Assembly: GCA_030674155.1 (NCBI GenBank)
Contig: JASPKP010004953.1
Location: 1 to 16,699, forward strand
Reading direction: 5' to 3'
From: Stramonita haemastoma
Taxonomy: Eukaryota; Mollusca; Gastropoda; Neogastropoda; Muricidae
Length of the DNA stretch: 16,699 nucleotides
The notes under the pieces were generated by a model. That model saw only the letters and a program-made list of their open reading frames with translations, was not told where the DNA came from and ran no database searches. Position numbers and translations under genes: made by a program. The first letter of the stretch is position 1, and every line of letters begins with the position of its first letter. Positions 8,641 to 16,699 of the stretch are shown piece by piece.

Positions 8641-10440
8641 CAAAAAAACACAACCCGACAAACAAAACAACCGCAACCCCTCTCCACCTGAAACAAAGGT
8701 TCTTTTCACAAAAATCAAAAATTTTTATTGACCCCTTTAAGTCGGTTTGGGAACCAATTTTAACCTTTTTCAAACAAAGTCAGAAAGATCTTTTTCATTT
8801 TTTTAAAACATCCCTTTTAAAATTAAACTTTAAACTTTCTTTAAACATCCATCAAATCAAAAATTTTAAAAGAAAAGGTTTAAGAATTTAAAATATAACG
8901 ACCCGGGTCTTTTTTCCTTTTTCAAAAGTCTGTTAGCAAATTAGTTTCGTTTTAGTTAAACTCGTAATTTTTTTATTTGTTTTTTTTATTTAATTCTTTC
9001 CCTTTTATATCGAAGGGGTTTAAAGGGAAAAAAACAAATCCTGGGCTTTTTTTTGTTTGTTTTTTGGGATAAAACCAAAACCCTTTTGGGGGTTTTTGCA
9101 ATTTGGGAAAAAAAATTTCAAACCGTTTCCCCCAAACCCGGGACACATTGGGGTACTCTTACGAAAAAGGGGGAAAAGGATTTAAATGGTTTCGCAAGGG
9201 TGTTTTAAAGTGCGTTTTTGCACTCGGGGCCTCGGTTTATAGGTTTTCATCCCCTTTTTTTGGGCTTTTGGGGGAAAAGTGGAGTCAGCACTTGATTTAA
9301 CTCCAGGGAAAAAATTTCCCCCGAAAAGGGAAAACAAACCCAGGCGTCAAATTTCCCAGCCCAATGTTTTTCCACCACCCAGGCCAAACCCGTTTCCCCC
9401 CCGTCCCGTATCTAATACAGCAGCAAGGGATTGGGTTTTGGTCAAATTTTCCCGGCCAGAGCTTTCGAGGTTTCCCCAAAGGTGAGAAATTTTTTTTAAA
9501 TATTGGACCCGATTTTCCCCCCCACCCTGAAAAAGGTAGCTGCATTCCGGGCTTCCGGGGGGTGCCTTAAATTTAAAGGAGGAATTGTCTTTTTTTGTTT
9601 TCAAACTCTAAAAACACTATTTTCGCTTTAAAAATTTTTTTTTTTTTTGGTCAACTTTAATTTTTAGTGGGTCAATTACATGTCTTTTTTTCCTAGTTTA
9701 TTTCATGTGTTAAAAATTTTTTTAAATTTGGGTTTTTTTCAAAAATTTGATTTTATACACATTTTTTTTTTCATACAGCCCCAATAAAGTGTTTTTTTTT
9801 GAGGGGAGAGTCCATCCCCAGGAAACCCTTTCGGTAGGCCCCGAGTAATAATGGAAAAATAATTTCAATGCAAAAATTATGATTAAAAAAAAAACAAAAA
9901 AATGTTGTAAAAAGGTTTTAGTGGGAAAGTCAATACAATAAACACAGGCAGGTCGAACCCTTTTTTGTGTGCATTCATGCAGAAAATGTGGAATTTGAGC
10001 AAAAACTACTGCTACTAAAGGGAAAGAAAAGAAACGGCATTTTTAAAAAAATTGAGGTACTTGAGACGACATCGATGAAATTTTTGATCGGGTTTTGCTG
10101 ATGAAATTTTTGACAAAATTGACAAAACAAAACAAACAATGACACAAAACAACCAAAAAAAACCCAACCCAAAAACAAAATGAAAAAAAGGGGGGCGATA
10201 GGGACTTGGGTGAAAGGGAAGTTTATTTTAACAAAAATTTTGGGAAAAGGAAAGAAGTCTTACAAAGGGAAAACAATCAAATTTATTTAAAATGATTTTA
10301 GGGGGCGAAAAAATTTAAAAGTTGATTTTTTTAAAGACAAAGGGACGAAAAGTGAAAGAAATGGTTTTTTGAATTTGGATTATCAGTGGGGAAAACAGCA
10401 CAACGACAAAGCGAGGGGGCCCCCCAAATTACAGAAACAG
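8641..10440. other. Unassigned AT-rich sequence, no gene seen
   Basis: About 1.8 kb of mostly A- and T-rich DNA with many short homopolymers and several AATAAA-like strings that have no gene to serve. Overlapping open frames at about 9280-9600 exist in several frames at once without a domain. A small direct repeat at 10074-10113 is listed separately. Confidence 0.5.
10074..10113 (+). repeat. Short direct repeat, 26-base period
   Basis: GATGAAATTTTTGA occurs at 10074-10087 and again at 10100-10113. Only two copies are seen; it is probably a local duplication. Confidence 0.6.
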
Positions 10441-10620
10441 CATGGGGGGAAAAAATCAGACGATGCACTCGCTTTTTTCTCTACAGGCTTTCAATGTAAA
10501 AGCCACTTGTTCAGTACGATTTTATTCTAGTCGTTTTTTTTCTAAGTCCCCCTGGTCTCTTTTTCGTCTGTCAAGGGAATTGCATTTAAAAAACCCCCCC
10601 CTCTGGAAAATTTTCAAAGA
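10441..10620. other. Unassigned sequence leading into a CA tract
   Basis: Somewhat more complex than its flanks, open on plus from 10442, but that frame continues directly into CA repeats and poly-C. No family is recognised. Confidence 0.4.
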
Positions 10621-10775
10621 ACCACCCAAAAACACACAAATCACCCTTTCCCCCCCCTTTTCCACAACCCCTACACAAAACACACACAAAAAACACACAC
10701 AAAACCCCCACACACACACACAAAACAAACACACCACACAAAACCACGTACAAAACCCCCCCCCCCCCCCCCCCC
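10621..10775 (+). repeat. CA-rich microsatellite ending in a 20-base poly-C
   Basis: ACACAAA, CACACACACACA and AACACACAC units at about 10628-10740 are followed by a C run of 20 bases at 10756-10775. Confidence 0.9.
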
Positions 10776-11135
10776 ATTTAAAAAAACAAAACTATGTTTC
10801 CCATTTCGGGGGCCCGTTTAAAAAAAATTTAAAAGGAAATTTACAAGGTGGGTCTTTTTGAAAAGGGGGTTTTTCCCTTGTCTTATTTTTTTCTGGTTTT
10901 GGCCTAATAAACGGTCAAAAAAGTTATTTTTGCAAAGCTGTTACCCACCACCGGCAGGTTAATAGGGGGGTTGGGTTTCATTTTCATTTTGGACAGGAAA
11001 GGTAAAGGGAGGGGGGGGAAATTATTAAAAGCCAGGGGGGAAAAATTTGGGGCCCCGATTTTCGATTGGGGGGTTTTTGGGTCAAGGGAAAGTTTTTCCC
11101 CCCACCCTCAAAGATGTACATTTATAAAAATATTA
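10776..11135. other. Unassigned sequence, no gene seen
   Basis: Homopolymer-rich mixed sequence with G runs near 11009-11045. No gene or repeat family recognised. Confidence 0.45.
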
Positions 11136-11400
11136 TGTGCGGCATGCACAACACGCACACACGTACGCATACACAAAACGCACGCAAAAACACACACAAA
11201 AACACTCACCACACACCCAAAACACAAAACACACACACACACACCTTTTCCACCCACACAAAACCACAAAACAAAATCACCCCCCCCAACCCACACACAC
11301 CCCCACCCCGCCCCGCAAAAGGGCCCCCGCACGCCCCCACCACACACACACACACCCCCCAAACGCAAAGCACGCAACCCCCCAAAACACACATTTTGGG
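11136..11400 (+). repeat. CA-rich low-complexity block
   Basis: ACACGCACAC, CACACAAAA, (AC)n and CCCCACC words. Several frames translate to Thr/His/Pro on plus and Val/Cys/Gly on minus; these are repeat readings. Confidence 0.9.
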
Positions 11401-11515
11401 TGGGCGCTCTAATTTTGGCGGGCGCACTCCCCCCCGGGAAGACCGCCCCAATTTCAAAGCGAAAAAAATCTCTTATTTGGCTTTTTAAGGGTGTACAATA
11501 CAATGAAAAAAAAAA

Positions 11516-11612
11516 CAATAAAACAACGCACACCCCACATACACAAAAACACCACCACACACAACACACAACACACACACCACACAAAACACACAAACAC
11601 ACAAAACACACC
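11516..11612 (+). repeat. CA-rich microsatellite
   Basis: ACACAACACACAAC and CACACACACCACAC units with AAAACA interruptions, a second CA block about 120 bases after the first. Confidence 0.9.
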
Positions 11613-12040
11613 CCGGGCACCCAGGTTCCAAACCCGTTTGAAGGGGGATTTCCCCCCGGGGTTAAAATTTAACCCTCAGGTTTTTTTCCCCCCACTCTCC
11701 CCAAAAATCCTTCAATTTAGGAAAAATAAACCGAGGGCCCCGTGTGCGAATACCCACAGAACAAACTTTTGGGGCACACTTTAAAAACCTGTTTTTCCCT
11801 TTTTCACCCTTTAGTTTGGCCCCTTGTGGGGGCCTGTTTTAACAAAATGACAAAAAATTCAAAAAGCCCCCAAACACACAAAAATACAGCTTTTTCCCCT
11901 TTTCCCCGATAAAAAAATTTAAAAAAAAATAAATATGTGTAAAAAACCAAAACACCCATTTGGGTTTTTGTATTAAACCTCAATATACAAAAAAAAAAAT
12001 AAAACCAAGGGAAAAAGTGGTTTTTGATAGGGAAATATTT
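11613..12040. other. Unassigned sequence, no gene seen
   Basis: Mixed then A-rich sequence. A long minus-strand frame (11804-12967) spans it together with several microsatellites; it has no domain and reads as repeat translation. Confidence 0.5.
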
Positions 12041-12200
12041 AAGATAATAGATGATAGGGTTTGATAGATTTGATAATAGATAGATAATAGATAGATAGAT
12101 AAGAAAAAAATAGAAAAAATAAAATAGGGTAGACGGCGGACCCGGAAAGGGGAAAGACCCGAAAAAGATAGATAATAGATAGATAAATAAATTTAAAAAA
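12041..12200 (+). repeat. (GATA)n-type microsatellite
   Basis: GATAGATAATAGATAGATAG units occur at 12050-12100 and again at 12166-12190, separated by an A-rich and a mixed stretch. Orientation is opposite to the TATC tract at 2616-2684. Confidence 0.85.
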
Positions 12201-12469
12201 ATACGTAAATAAATGGCGAAATAAAAAAAAATAAATAACGAGAAAGACACCAACAGGCCCCACAGGCAAAGGGGGGAGAGAGAGACGAGGGGGGGAAAGT
12301 AAAAGTGATAGAAAATTTTACAAAAAAGCTTTTCCGGGGCCGTTTTTATTTCCAAAAATTTCCGCTGGGGGGAAATTTCATCTTTTTCCCTCACTTTAAA
12401 TGGAAAATCGGGGGGGGCAACAGAAGTAAAAAGGTAAATGGAGAAAAAGGGGTGCTGAGGAGATAAAAG

Positions 12470-12531
12470 AGGGGGAGAGAGAGAGAGAGAAAAGAGAGAG
12501 AAGGGGGAGGAGAGAGAGAGAAAGGGGCAAA
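12470..12531 (+). repeat. (GA)n microsatellite
   Basis: GAGAGAGAGAGAGA units with AAAG and GGGGG interruptions. Complementary in content to the CT tract at 12643-12735. Confidence 0.9.
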
Positions 12532-12567
12532 AATGGAAAGTGGGAAAAAACGGGTAAAAGATTGGGT

Positions 12568-12735
12568 CTGATCCTGTCTGTCTGTTTTTGTCCCGTCCTT
12601 TTCTGTTCTGTTGTCGTCTGGGTCTGTCTGCTGTCTGTCTGTCTCTTCTCCTCTCTCTCTTCTTCCCCTCTCGTCCCCTTTTTCTCTCTCCACTTTTCCT
12701 CCTCTCTCTCTCTCTCTCCTCTTCTCTCTCTCTGT
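12568..12735 (+). repeat. (CTGT)n then (CT)n compound microsatellite
   Basis: CTGTCTGTCTG, GTCCCGTCC and TCTGTCTGC units (12573-12645) grade into CT repeats (12646-12735). Same order and orientation as 6040-6340. Confidence 0.9.
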
Positions 12736-12744
12736 TTCCGGGGC

Positions 12745-12912
12745 GTTTCGTGTGGGGAGCGTGCTTGCGGGACGTTGGGTTGCGTGTGTTTTTGTGTTGG
12801 GGCGCGCGCGAGCGTGCGGCCCTTTCGTGCGGTTGGGGTGTGGCCCCGGAGCGTGCGTGCCTGCGTGCGTGCGGGGGTGGGGTTTTTGTGTTAAGGGGCG
12901 CGCGCGGCCCTA
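12745..12912 (+). repeat. GTGC/GCGC-rich GC-rich repeat
   Basis: CGTGCGTGCCTGCGTGCGTG, GCGCGCGCG and GTGTGTTTTTGTG units make a GC-rich, CpG-rich patch in an otherwise CpG-poor window. It shares GTGCGGCC(C)TTTCGTGC with 131-146. Confidence 0.8.
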
Positions 12913-13084
12913 AAGTATAGGCAGCCAAATGAGTACGAGGGGTGTTGCCAAAAGCTCTTTCCCTCATTTTGAGTGAGGGGAAAATTTTTTTTGTGCTTTA
13001 AAAGGGACTAAAACCCTAGATTTAGCAATGACAGGGGCAGAGACGACCTGAAAAACGCATTTCTAAAAAACAAAAAGCAGGGCC

Positions 13085-13275
13085 CGAAAATGAAAAAAAA
13101 AAAACCCCCCCTTTAAAAACGCAAAAAAAATAATTTTTTTCCCCTCCCCAAAAATAAAAAAGCCCCCCCCAAACAAAAAAAACCCAACCAACCCCCCCAA
13201 AACCCCCCAAAAAAAGGGGCCCCCCAAAAAAAAAAGCATAAAAAACAGCCCCCAAAAAACCCCCCAAAAAAATCG
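13085..13275 (+). repeat. A/C homopolymer patchwork
   Basis: Almost entirely alternating runs of A (up to about 12) and C (up to about 8), with a few T and G bases. The minus-strand frame across it is Phe/Gly/Val-rich and is not a gene. Confidence 0.8.
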
Positions 13276-13799
13276 ATATTGTTATTATAATTCCCTTTTG
13301 GGTTCCCTCTTCAACGCTGTGAAACTTAAAGGCCAAAGCTTTGGAAAAAAACTGGGGAGGAAAATTTAATTTCCTTTCGTTTCTTTATCCCTTGTTTTGT
13401 CCCTTTTCGCCCCGGGGCGGGAAAGAAAAATTAGTTTTTTTTGGGTGGCGGGAAAAATTTTTTGGTAGCCCCAAACGTCTGAACAGCGGGTTTTCGTAAA
13501 CAAGTTGGGCAATTTTTATGTGTATAAATATATAAATATAATATAGGATAATTTTTTAAAATTATAATAAAAAATATAATAGAAATATATCCCCCCCTGG
13601 GACCCCGGGGAAAGCTGGCCCCAAAACGAGCATTACAAGAAAGGGTCCCTGGGCCCCCACCCCGGGCAAAGTCTTTAAAAAAGGCACTAAGGGGCACCCC
13701 CTCCCCCAGGTGGGGGTTTTAACAAGGGGTAAAAAACCCCTTTCTTTAAAAAAAAAAGATTGTTACAGAAACAGGGAACATAAAAAAATTTAACACTAC
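13276..13799. other. Unassigned sequence with an AT-rich patch
   Basis: Contains an A/T-only-like patch at about 13517-13590 (TATAAATATATAAATATAATATA and similar) flanked by C and G runs. It lies just upstream of the first recognisable LINE sequence and might include its 5' untranslated region, but nothing shows a boundary. Confidence 0.4.
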
Positions 13800-13841
13800 T
13801 TTGGGGCAAAGGGCTTTCCGAGACCCTCGAAAGATACTCTT

Positions 13842-14695
13842 TTGAAAGGCAGTGGTTTAAAGCCGAGGGAAAACCACTGCAGGAAATGGAAGTCGGGCCC
13901 CCAAAAAAAAAAAACCAGAATAAAGGGTTCTGGAAAAGTTAGAAAGATTTTCCCAGACAGGGAAAAAAGGGCAATTTTTCGGGGAAAGAAACGCAACAAC
14001 CTACACATCCTTTGGGGTTTAGCGAAGCCGATGGACAGGGGTCAGGCCAAAATGCAAAACCAAAAGGGAGGAAAGGGCAGGGGGCGTACAGCGGCAAAGG
14101 GGACAACCAGCAAACCGGGGAAAAAGGGGTAGCCAACATCATGGGAAAAAAAGGGAAAAGAAAAAGTGCCTATTTTGGGGGGGAAAACCCATCAAAAACA
14201 AATTTTAAGAAGATAAGAATGGAAAAGGGGGGACACATTAACCCCCAAATAATCAACCCAAAGCTTTTGCACCAAACCCCAAAGACAGTGCAGAAAAAAA
14301 GGGCAAAAACGAATTCTATGGGGACCCAAATAAAGGGGAACTGGGGAAAATATCCCAAGCCATGACATTAAGATTTTAATTGGGGGGACCGGGAAACCAA
14401 AAGTTGGGGAAAAAACAACCCTAGGCCAAGAAAGAGCCATGGGAAAAAAAGGATTGGCAAACCCTGAATGACAACGGGGAGAGACTGGGGGAACTCTGCA
14501 TGACAAACGCCCCATTATTGAAGGGACACTGGGTTTTCACACCCTGAAATCCAAAAGGTTTCCCGGTGCTCCCCCCCAAAGGAAAAGACAAGAACCAGAT
14601 CGACCACCTATGATCCCAAAGGGACATGGGGAAGATCGCTGCTAGATGGAAAAAGTAAAGAGGGGAGCCCGATTTTTGGGAGTGACCCCCTAAAA
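13842..14695 (+). pseudogene. LINE APE-type endonuclease domain, broken by frameshifts
   Basis: Family role: nicks the chromosomal target to prime reverse transcription. Visible landmarks: the start region reading KKKTRI (about 13903-13922) where the GTWNVRT motif should follow; a NNLHIL segment near 13995-14012 followed by a SEA-type motif (about 14020-14030); YSGKGDNQ (about 14089-14112); HDIKIL (14361-14378); LGQERAMGK (about 14421-14447); NDNGERLG (about 14468-14491); and GKDKNQIDHL (14581-14610). The block ends with SDP at 14681-14689, where SDH is expected. The Asp and Asn of the GDxNAKVG motif read as GGTGKPKVG (14382-14408), so the metal-binding site appears lost. Several frame changes occur, for example between the segments at 14361 and 14468. 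The upstream open frame starting at 13842 is part of this domain and not a separate gene. Confidence 0.8.
13849..13880. repeat. 10-bp perfect stem-loop in the LINE 5' coding part
   Basis: GCAGTGGTTT (13849-13858) and AAACCACTGC (13871-13880) are exact reverse complements with a 12-base loop. It could be chance or an RNA structure of the element. Confidence 0.6.
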
Positions 14696-14698
14696 CCC

Positions 14699-15122
14699 TT
14701 TTAATTTGAAATTAAGAAGGGAGGAAAAAATAAAATTTGGAAATTGGGGAAAAAGGGTTTTTTGTGGGGAAAATGGTGAAAAAAGAAAAGTGTTTAAAAA
14801 TTTTTAAATGAAAAAAGTTTAAGATTGGTGGAAGGTTAAAATTAAGAAAAGAATTTTTTGGGGGATTAAAAAATTTGGGGGGAAAAAAAAAAAGTTAAAG
14901 GAAAAAGGGAGGAAAATGGTTTTGGGGGGGAGGGGGGAAAAAGGGATAAAAGAATTGGGAGGGTTTAAAGGGGTTTTTTGGGGGGAAAAATTTGGGAAAA
15001 ATGGGTTGGGGGGGTTTAAAAAGGGGTTGGGGAGAAAATTGGGGTGGGGAGGGAAAAGAAATAGGGGGGGTTTGGGGAAGAATTTTGGGGGAAAAGGGAA
15101 AAAGGAAGGTGTTTTAAAATTA
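14699..15122 (+). other. 424-base stretch containing no cytosine
   Basis: Counting line by line, the last C before the stretch is at 14698 and the next is at 15123. The sequence is made of G runs, A runs and T runs. The flanks have normal C content. A second C-free stretch of 192 bases spans 15217-15408. Confidence 0.95.
15023..15053 (+). other. G-quadruplex-capable motif
   Basis: Five G runs of 3-4 bases in 31 bases (GGGG TT GGGG, then GGGG T GGGG A GGG) with loops of 1-8 bases fit the usual quadruplex pattern. Absence of C in the surroundings removes competing local duplex folding within the single strand. Confidence 0.6.
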
Positions 15123-15404
15123 CCCAAAAAAAGGGTCAGTTGGGAAATAAAGGGGGAAACACCGAGAAAAAACCCTTTTTAAAAAAAAGGGAATTTAAAT
15201 ACCAAAAATTTTCCCCAAGAAAGTTTTGATGGGGAATTTAAAAGGGTTTAAAAGAAGAAAATAAAGGGGGATTTTAAATGATTTTGGAAAAAAGGTTTTT
15301 AAAAAATTAAAGAAGAAAAAAATTAATTTAAAAGTAGATTTTAAGGAAGGAAAAATGGAAGGAAAAAAATTTTAGGTTTAAAGAAAAAGAGTTTAGAAAA
15401 GGGT

Positions 15405-16699
15405 TTTACAACCCCTCTTTTCGGTATATGGGAGGAGAAACAGAAAAGAAGACTGGACAAAAGGGGTAAAACGGAAGATCCCCAAAAAAAGGGGGCCCGA
15501 GCAACTGTAACAATTGGGGGAGGAATCACTCTGCTATCTATTCCCCAAACAAGATCCTAGCAAAAATAATAATTAAACGAATCCCCAGAACCAATTGGGC
15601 CCAACAACTCAAAAAGAACAGGGAGGTTTTTGACCAGGAAGAGGGAAACACAAAACAATCTTTTAAACCCCCGGGGAACATCATCGAACATTTCACGGGA
15701 AGGGGAAGGGGACAGCTGTAAAAATCAAATTTGGGAGACTTTGGGGAAAACCTTTTACAAACAAAAATCGGGAAAAAATCTATGGTGCATACTCCGAGCA
15801 TATAATACCGCAGAGATTTTACAAGTCATTAAGAGCCCCAAAAAAAACCCACAAGGCCCGAGTAGGAAAAAGTGAAACCAGCTTTAAATGTAAAACCGGC
15901 TTTAGACAAGGTGGCCCCCTGTCGGGACTGCTCTTCAAACCCACAATCGACTGGGGGAAGAACAGACAACAGCTGACCCCAAAAAGCGGGCATCAATGGA
16001 CCCCTTTCACAACACTTGAAAACCTAGGGTTTTGCTAAAAAATCTGGCAAAGGCTCTCACCAAAACCCACCAAACTTAAACAGGAAAAGAAACCCTTTTC
16101 AACCTTTTGCCCCCAAGTGGGCCCGAAAATCAGCCAGAAGAAGACAGAAAGGGGATGAGGGAAACCCTTTGAATCCCTTTTCCCCCGTCACAAATGAAAG
16201 GAGAAGATCTTTCCAACAACTGAAGAGTTCCAATACCTTTGGGAAATATTTTCCCGGCATGATTTCGGGGCAAAACAGTGACATCAAAAAACCCCATCAA
16301 CAAACAAGAGGCCTGCTTACAGAAAATCGAACCCTTTTGTGGAAGGGCAAACCCAATACGCACAAAGACCAAACTAAGACTGTAAACAGAGCTGCGTAAA
16401 TTTCCCCCCCTCCTGTATGGGGTCAGAATTCTGGAGGATGATGAGAATGACATTTAACAAAAACCCCAAAATTCCCCACGAAAAAAATCTCAGGAAATTC
16501 CCGCGCAACTTTTGGCCTTAGGGCCAAACTCCAACCAAAGAACTCCTTGGGCCCCCTTGCGACCAAGAAAATATGTACCATAAATTTTGCAAAGAAAGAT
16601 GGAGATGGATAAGGGGCCCATCACCGGGCGGGGAAAAAGGGAACATCCCCCCAACAGCCCTCCACTGGACAAAAACGGGGAAAAAGCAGGGAGGAAAAA
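15405..16699 (+). pseudogene. LINE reverse transcriptase domain, frameshifted, truncated by the window edge
   Basis: Family role: RNA-templated DNA synthesis from the nicked target. Landmarks in order: PLF (about 15412-15420), EDWTKGV and IPKKG (about 15447-15490), ITLLS-type (about 15523-15537, shifted), KILAKIIIKRI (15551-15583), NIIE (15677-15688), motif A with GDF (15734-15742), LWCILRAYN (15780-15806), motif B KTGFRQGGPLSGLLF (15892-15936) with TIDW after it, motif C (16031-16042), EFQYLW (16222-16239) in place of the usual YLG, LLYG (16410-16421), and RWRWI (16597-16611) near the C-terminus. The first motif A Asp may remain. The FADD motif reads as TTTGCT plus an A run, so both Asp codons are gone and a +1 indel is present. 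Bases 15892-16035 stay open in one frame. The sequence stops at 16699 inside the basic C-terminal region. Confidence 0.85.

Larger units (their letters stand above)
14699..15404 (+). pseudogene. LINE linker between endonuclease and RT, strongly C-depleted
   Basis: Occupies the position and length of the charged linker and RT N-terminal region of RTE-type elements. It has only 16 C in about 710 bases, all within 15123-15216. Short readings such as a LKLRR-like string near 14708-14722 fit the end of the endonuclease, but most of the sequence cannot be aligned by eye. Frames on plus are Lys/Gly/Phe-rich, on minus Phe/Pro/Asn-rich. The unusual composition is discussed in the findings. Confidence 0.5.
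13800..16699 (+). mobile_element. Degenerate RTE-like non-LTR retrotransposon (LINE), 3' end outside the window
   Basis: The conceptual translation, followed across many frameshifts, has the order typical of RTE-type LINEs: APE-like endonuclease (about 13890-14695), a Lys/Glu-type linker (14699-15404), then a reverse transcriptase (15405 onward). The spacing between the endonuclease end and the start of the RT, about 235 codons, is roughly what I expect for this family, so the copy seems colinear. No poly-A tail, 3' tandem repeat or target-site duplication is visible, because the right edge cuts within or just after the C-terminal part. The 5' boundary is not defined. Clade assignment to RTE is from recognised motifs and is not searched. 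This is the same family that automatic annotation often labels craniofacial development protein 2-like or endonuclease-reverse transcriptase. Confidence 0.85.

Noticed and set aside
9768..9792. AATAAA string as a polyadenylation signal
   Set aside because: AATAAA-like words are frequent in this AT-rich DNA and no upstream gene exists to be terminated.
10971..11672. Plus-strand open frame of 233 codons rich in Thr, His, Pro and Lys
   Set aside because: It is generated by CA repeats, and equally long frames occur in the other phases.
11804..12967. Minus-strand open frame of 387 codons
   Set aside because: It spans GA, CTGT/CT, GATA and GTGC microsatellites; the product is Arg/Glu, then Ser/Leu/Phe, then Tyr/Ile-rich repeat translation with no family motif.
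1..16699. Bacterial or phage origin of the window
   Set aside because: There are no dense coding frames or ribosome-binding-site-linked starts; microsatellites, a SINE and an APE-type LINE point to animal nuclear DNA.

Overview
The window looks like non-coding nuclear DNA from an animal, most likely an invertebrate. The support is a degenerate RTE-like LINE of a kind common in cephalopod and other invertebrate genomes, a tRNA-derived SINE remnant, and a very high load of microsatellites (GT/CA, CT/GA, TATC/GATA, CTGT, GTGC, TTC). Placing it in the molluscs or cephalopods is inference from repeat content only. I found no intact host gene, no bacterial-style gene or operon, no rRNA and no functional tRNA. 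The long open frames (for example 975-1991 and the frames opposite it) come from simple repeats and are not proteins.

Layout. 1-150: GT/GC-rich sequence. 541-960: AT-rich degenerate repeat. 1201-2060: very long pyrimidine tract. 2240-2684: poly-C, GT and TATC tracts. 3048-3530: CA- and CT-rich. 3531-6030: mostly unassigned, with a poly-C run, a small palindrome and a GT tract. 6040-7005: CTGT/CT and TTC tracts. 7006-7330: short GC-rich island. 7330-7945: directional CAGGT-type array interrupted by a ~28-nt tandem repeat. 8346-8452: CT tract. 8480-8640: SINE-like remnant on the minus strand. 8641-10620: unassigned AT-rich DNA. 10621-11612: CA-rich blocks. 12041-12912: clustered GATA, GA, CTGT/CT and GTGC tracts. 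13085-13275: A/C homopolymer patchwork. 13800-16699: plus-strand LINE relic running off the right edge, with an APE-type endonuclease, a linker and a reverse transcriptase that can still be followed through many frameshifts.

Two features stand out. First, 14699-15122 is 424 consecutive bases without a single C, lying where the LINE linker should be. Second, many LINE differences appear to turn a base into a copy of its neighbour, producing homopolymer runs; the whole window has the same texture. This raises the possibility that part of the apparent decay is consensus error, so frameshifts and lost catalytic residues should not be taken at face value. I did not find a convincing new biological system.
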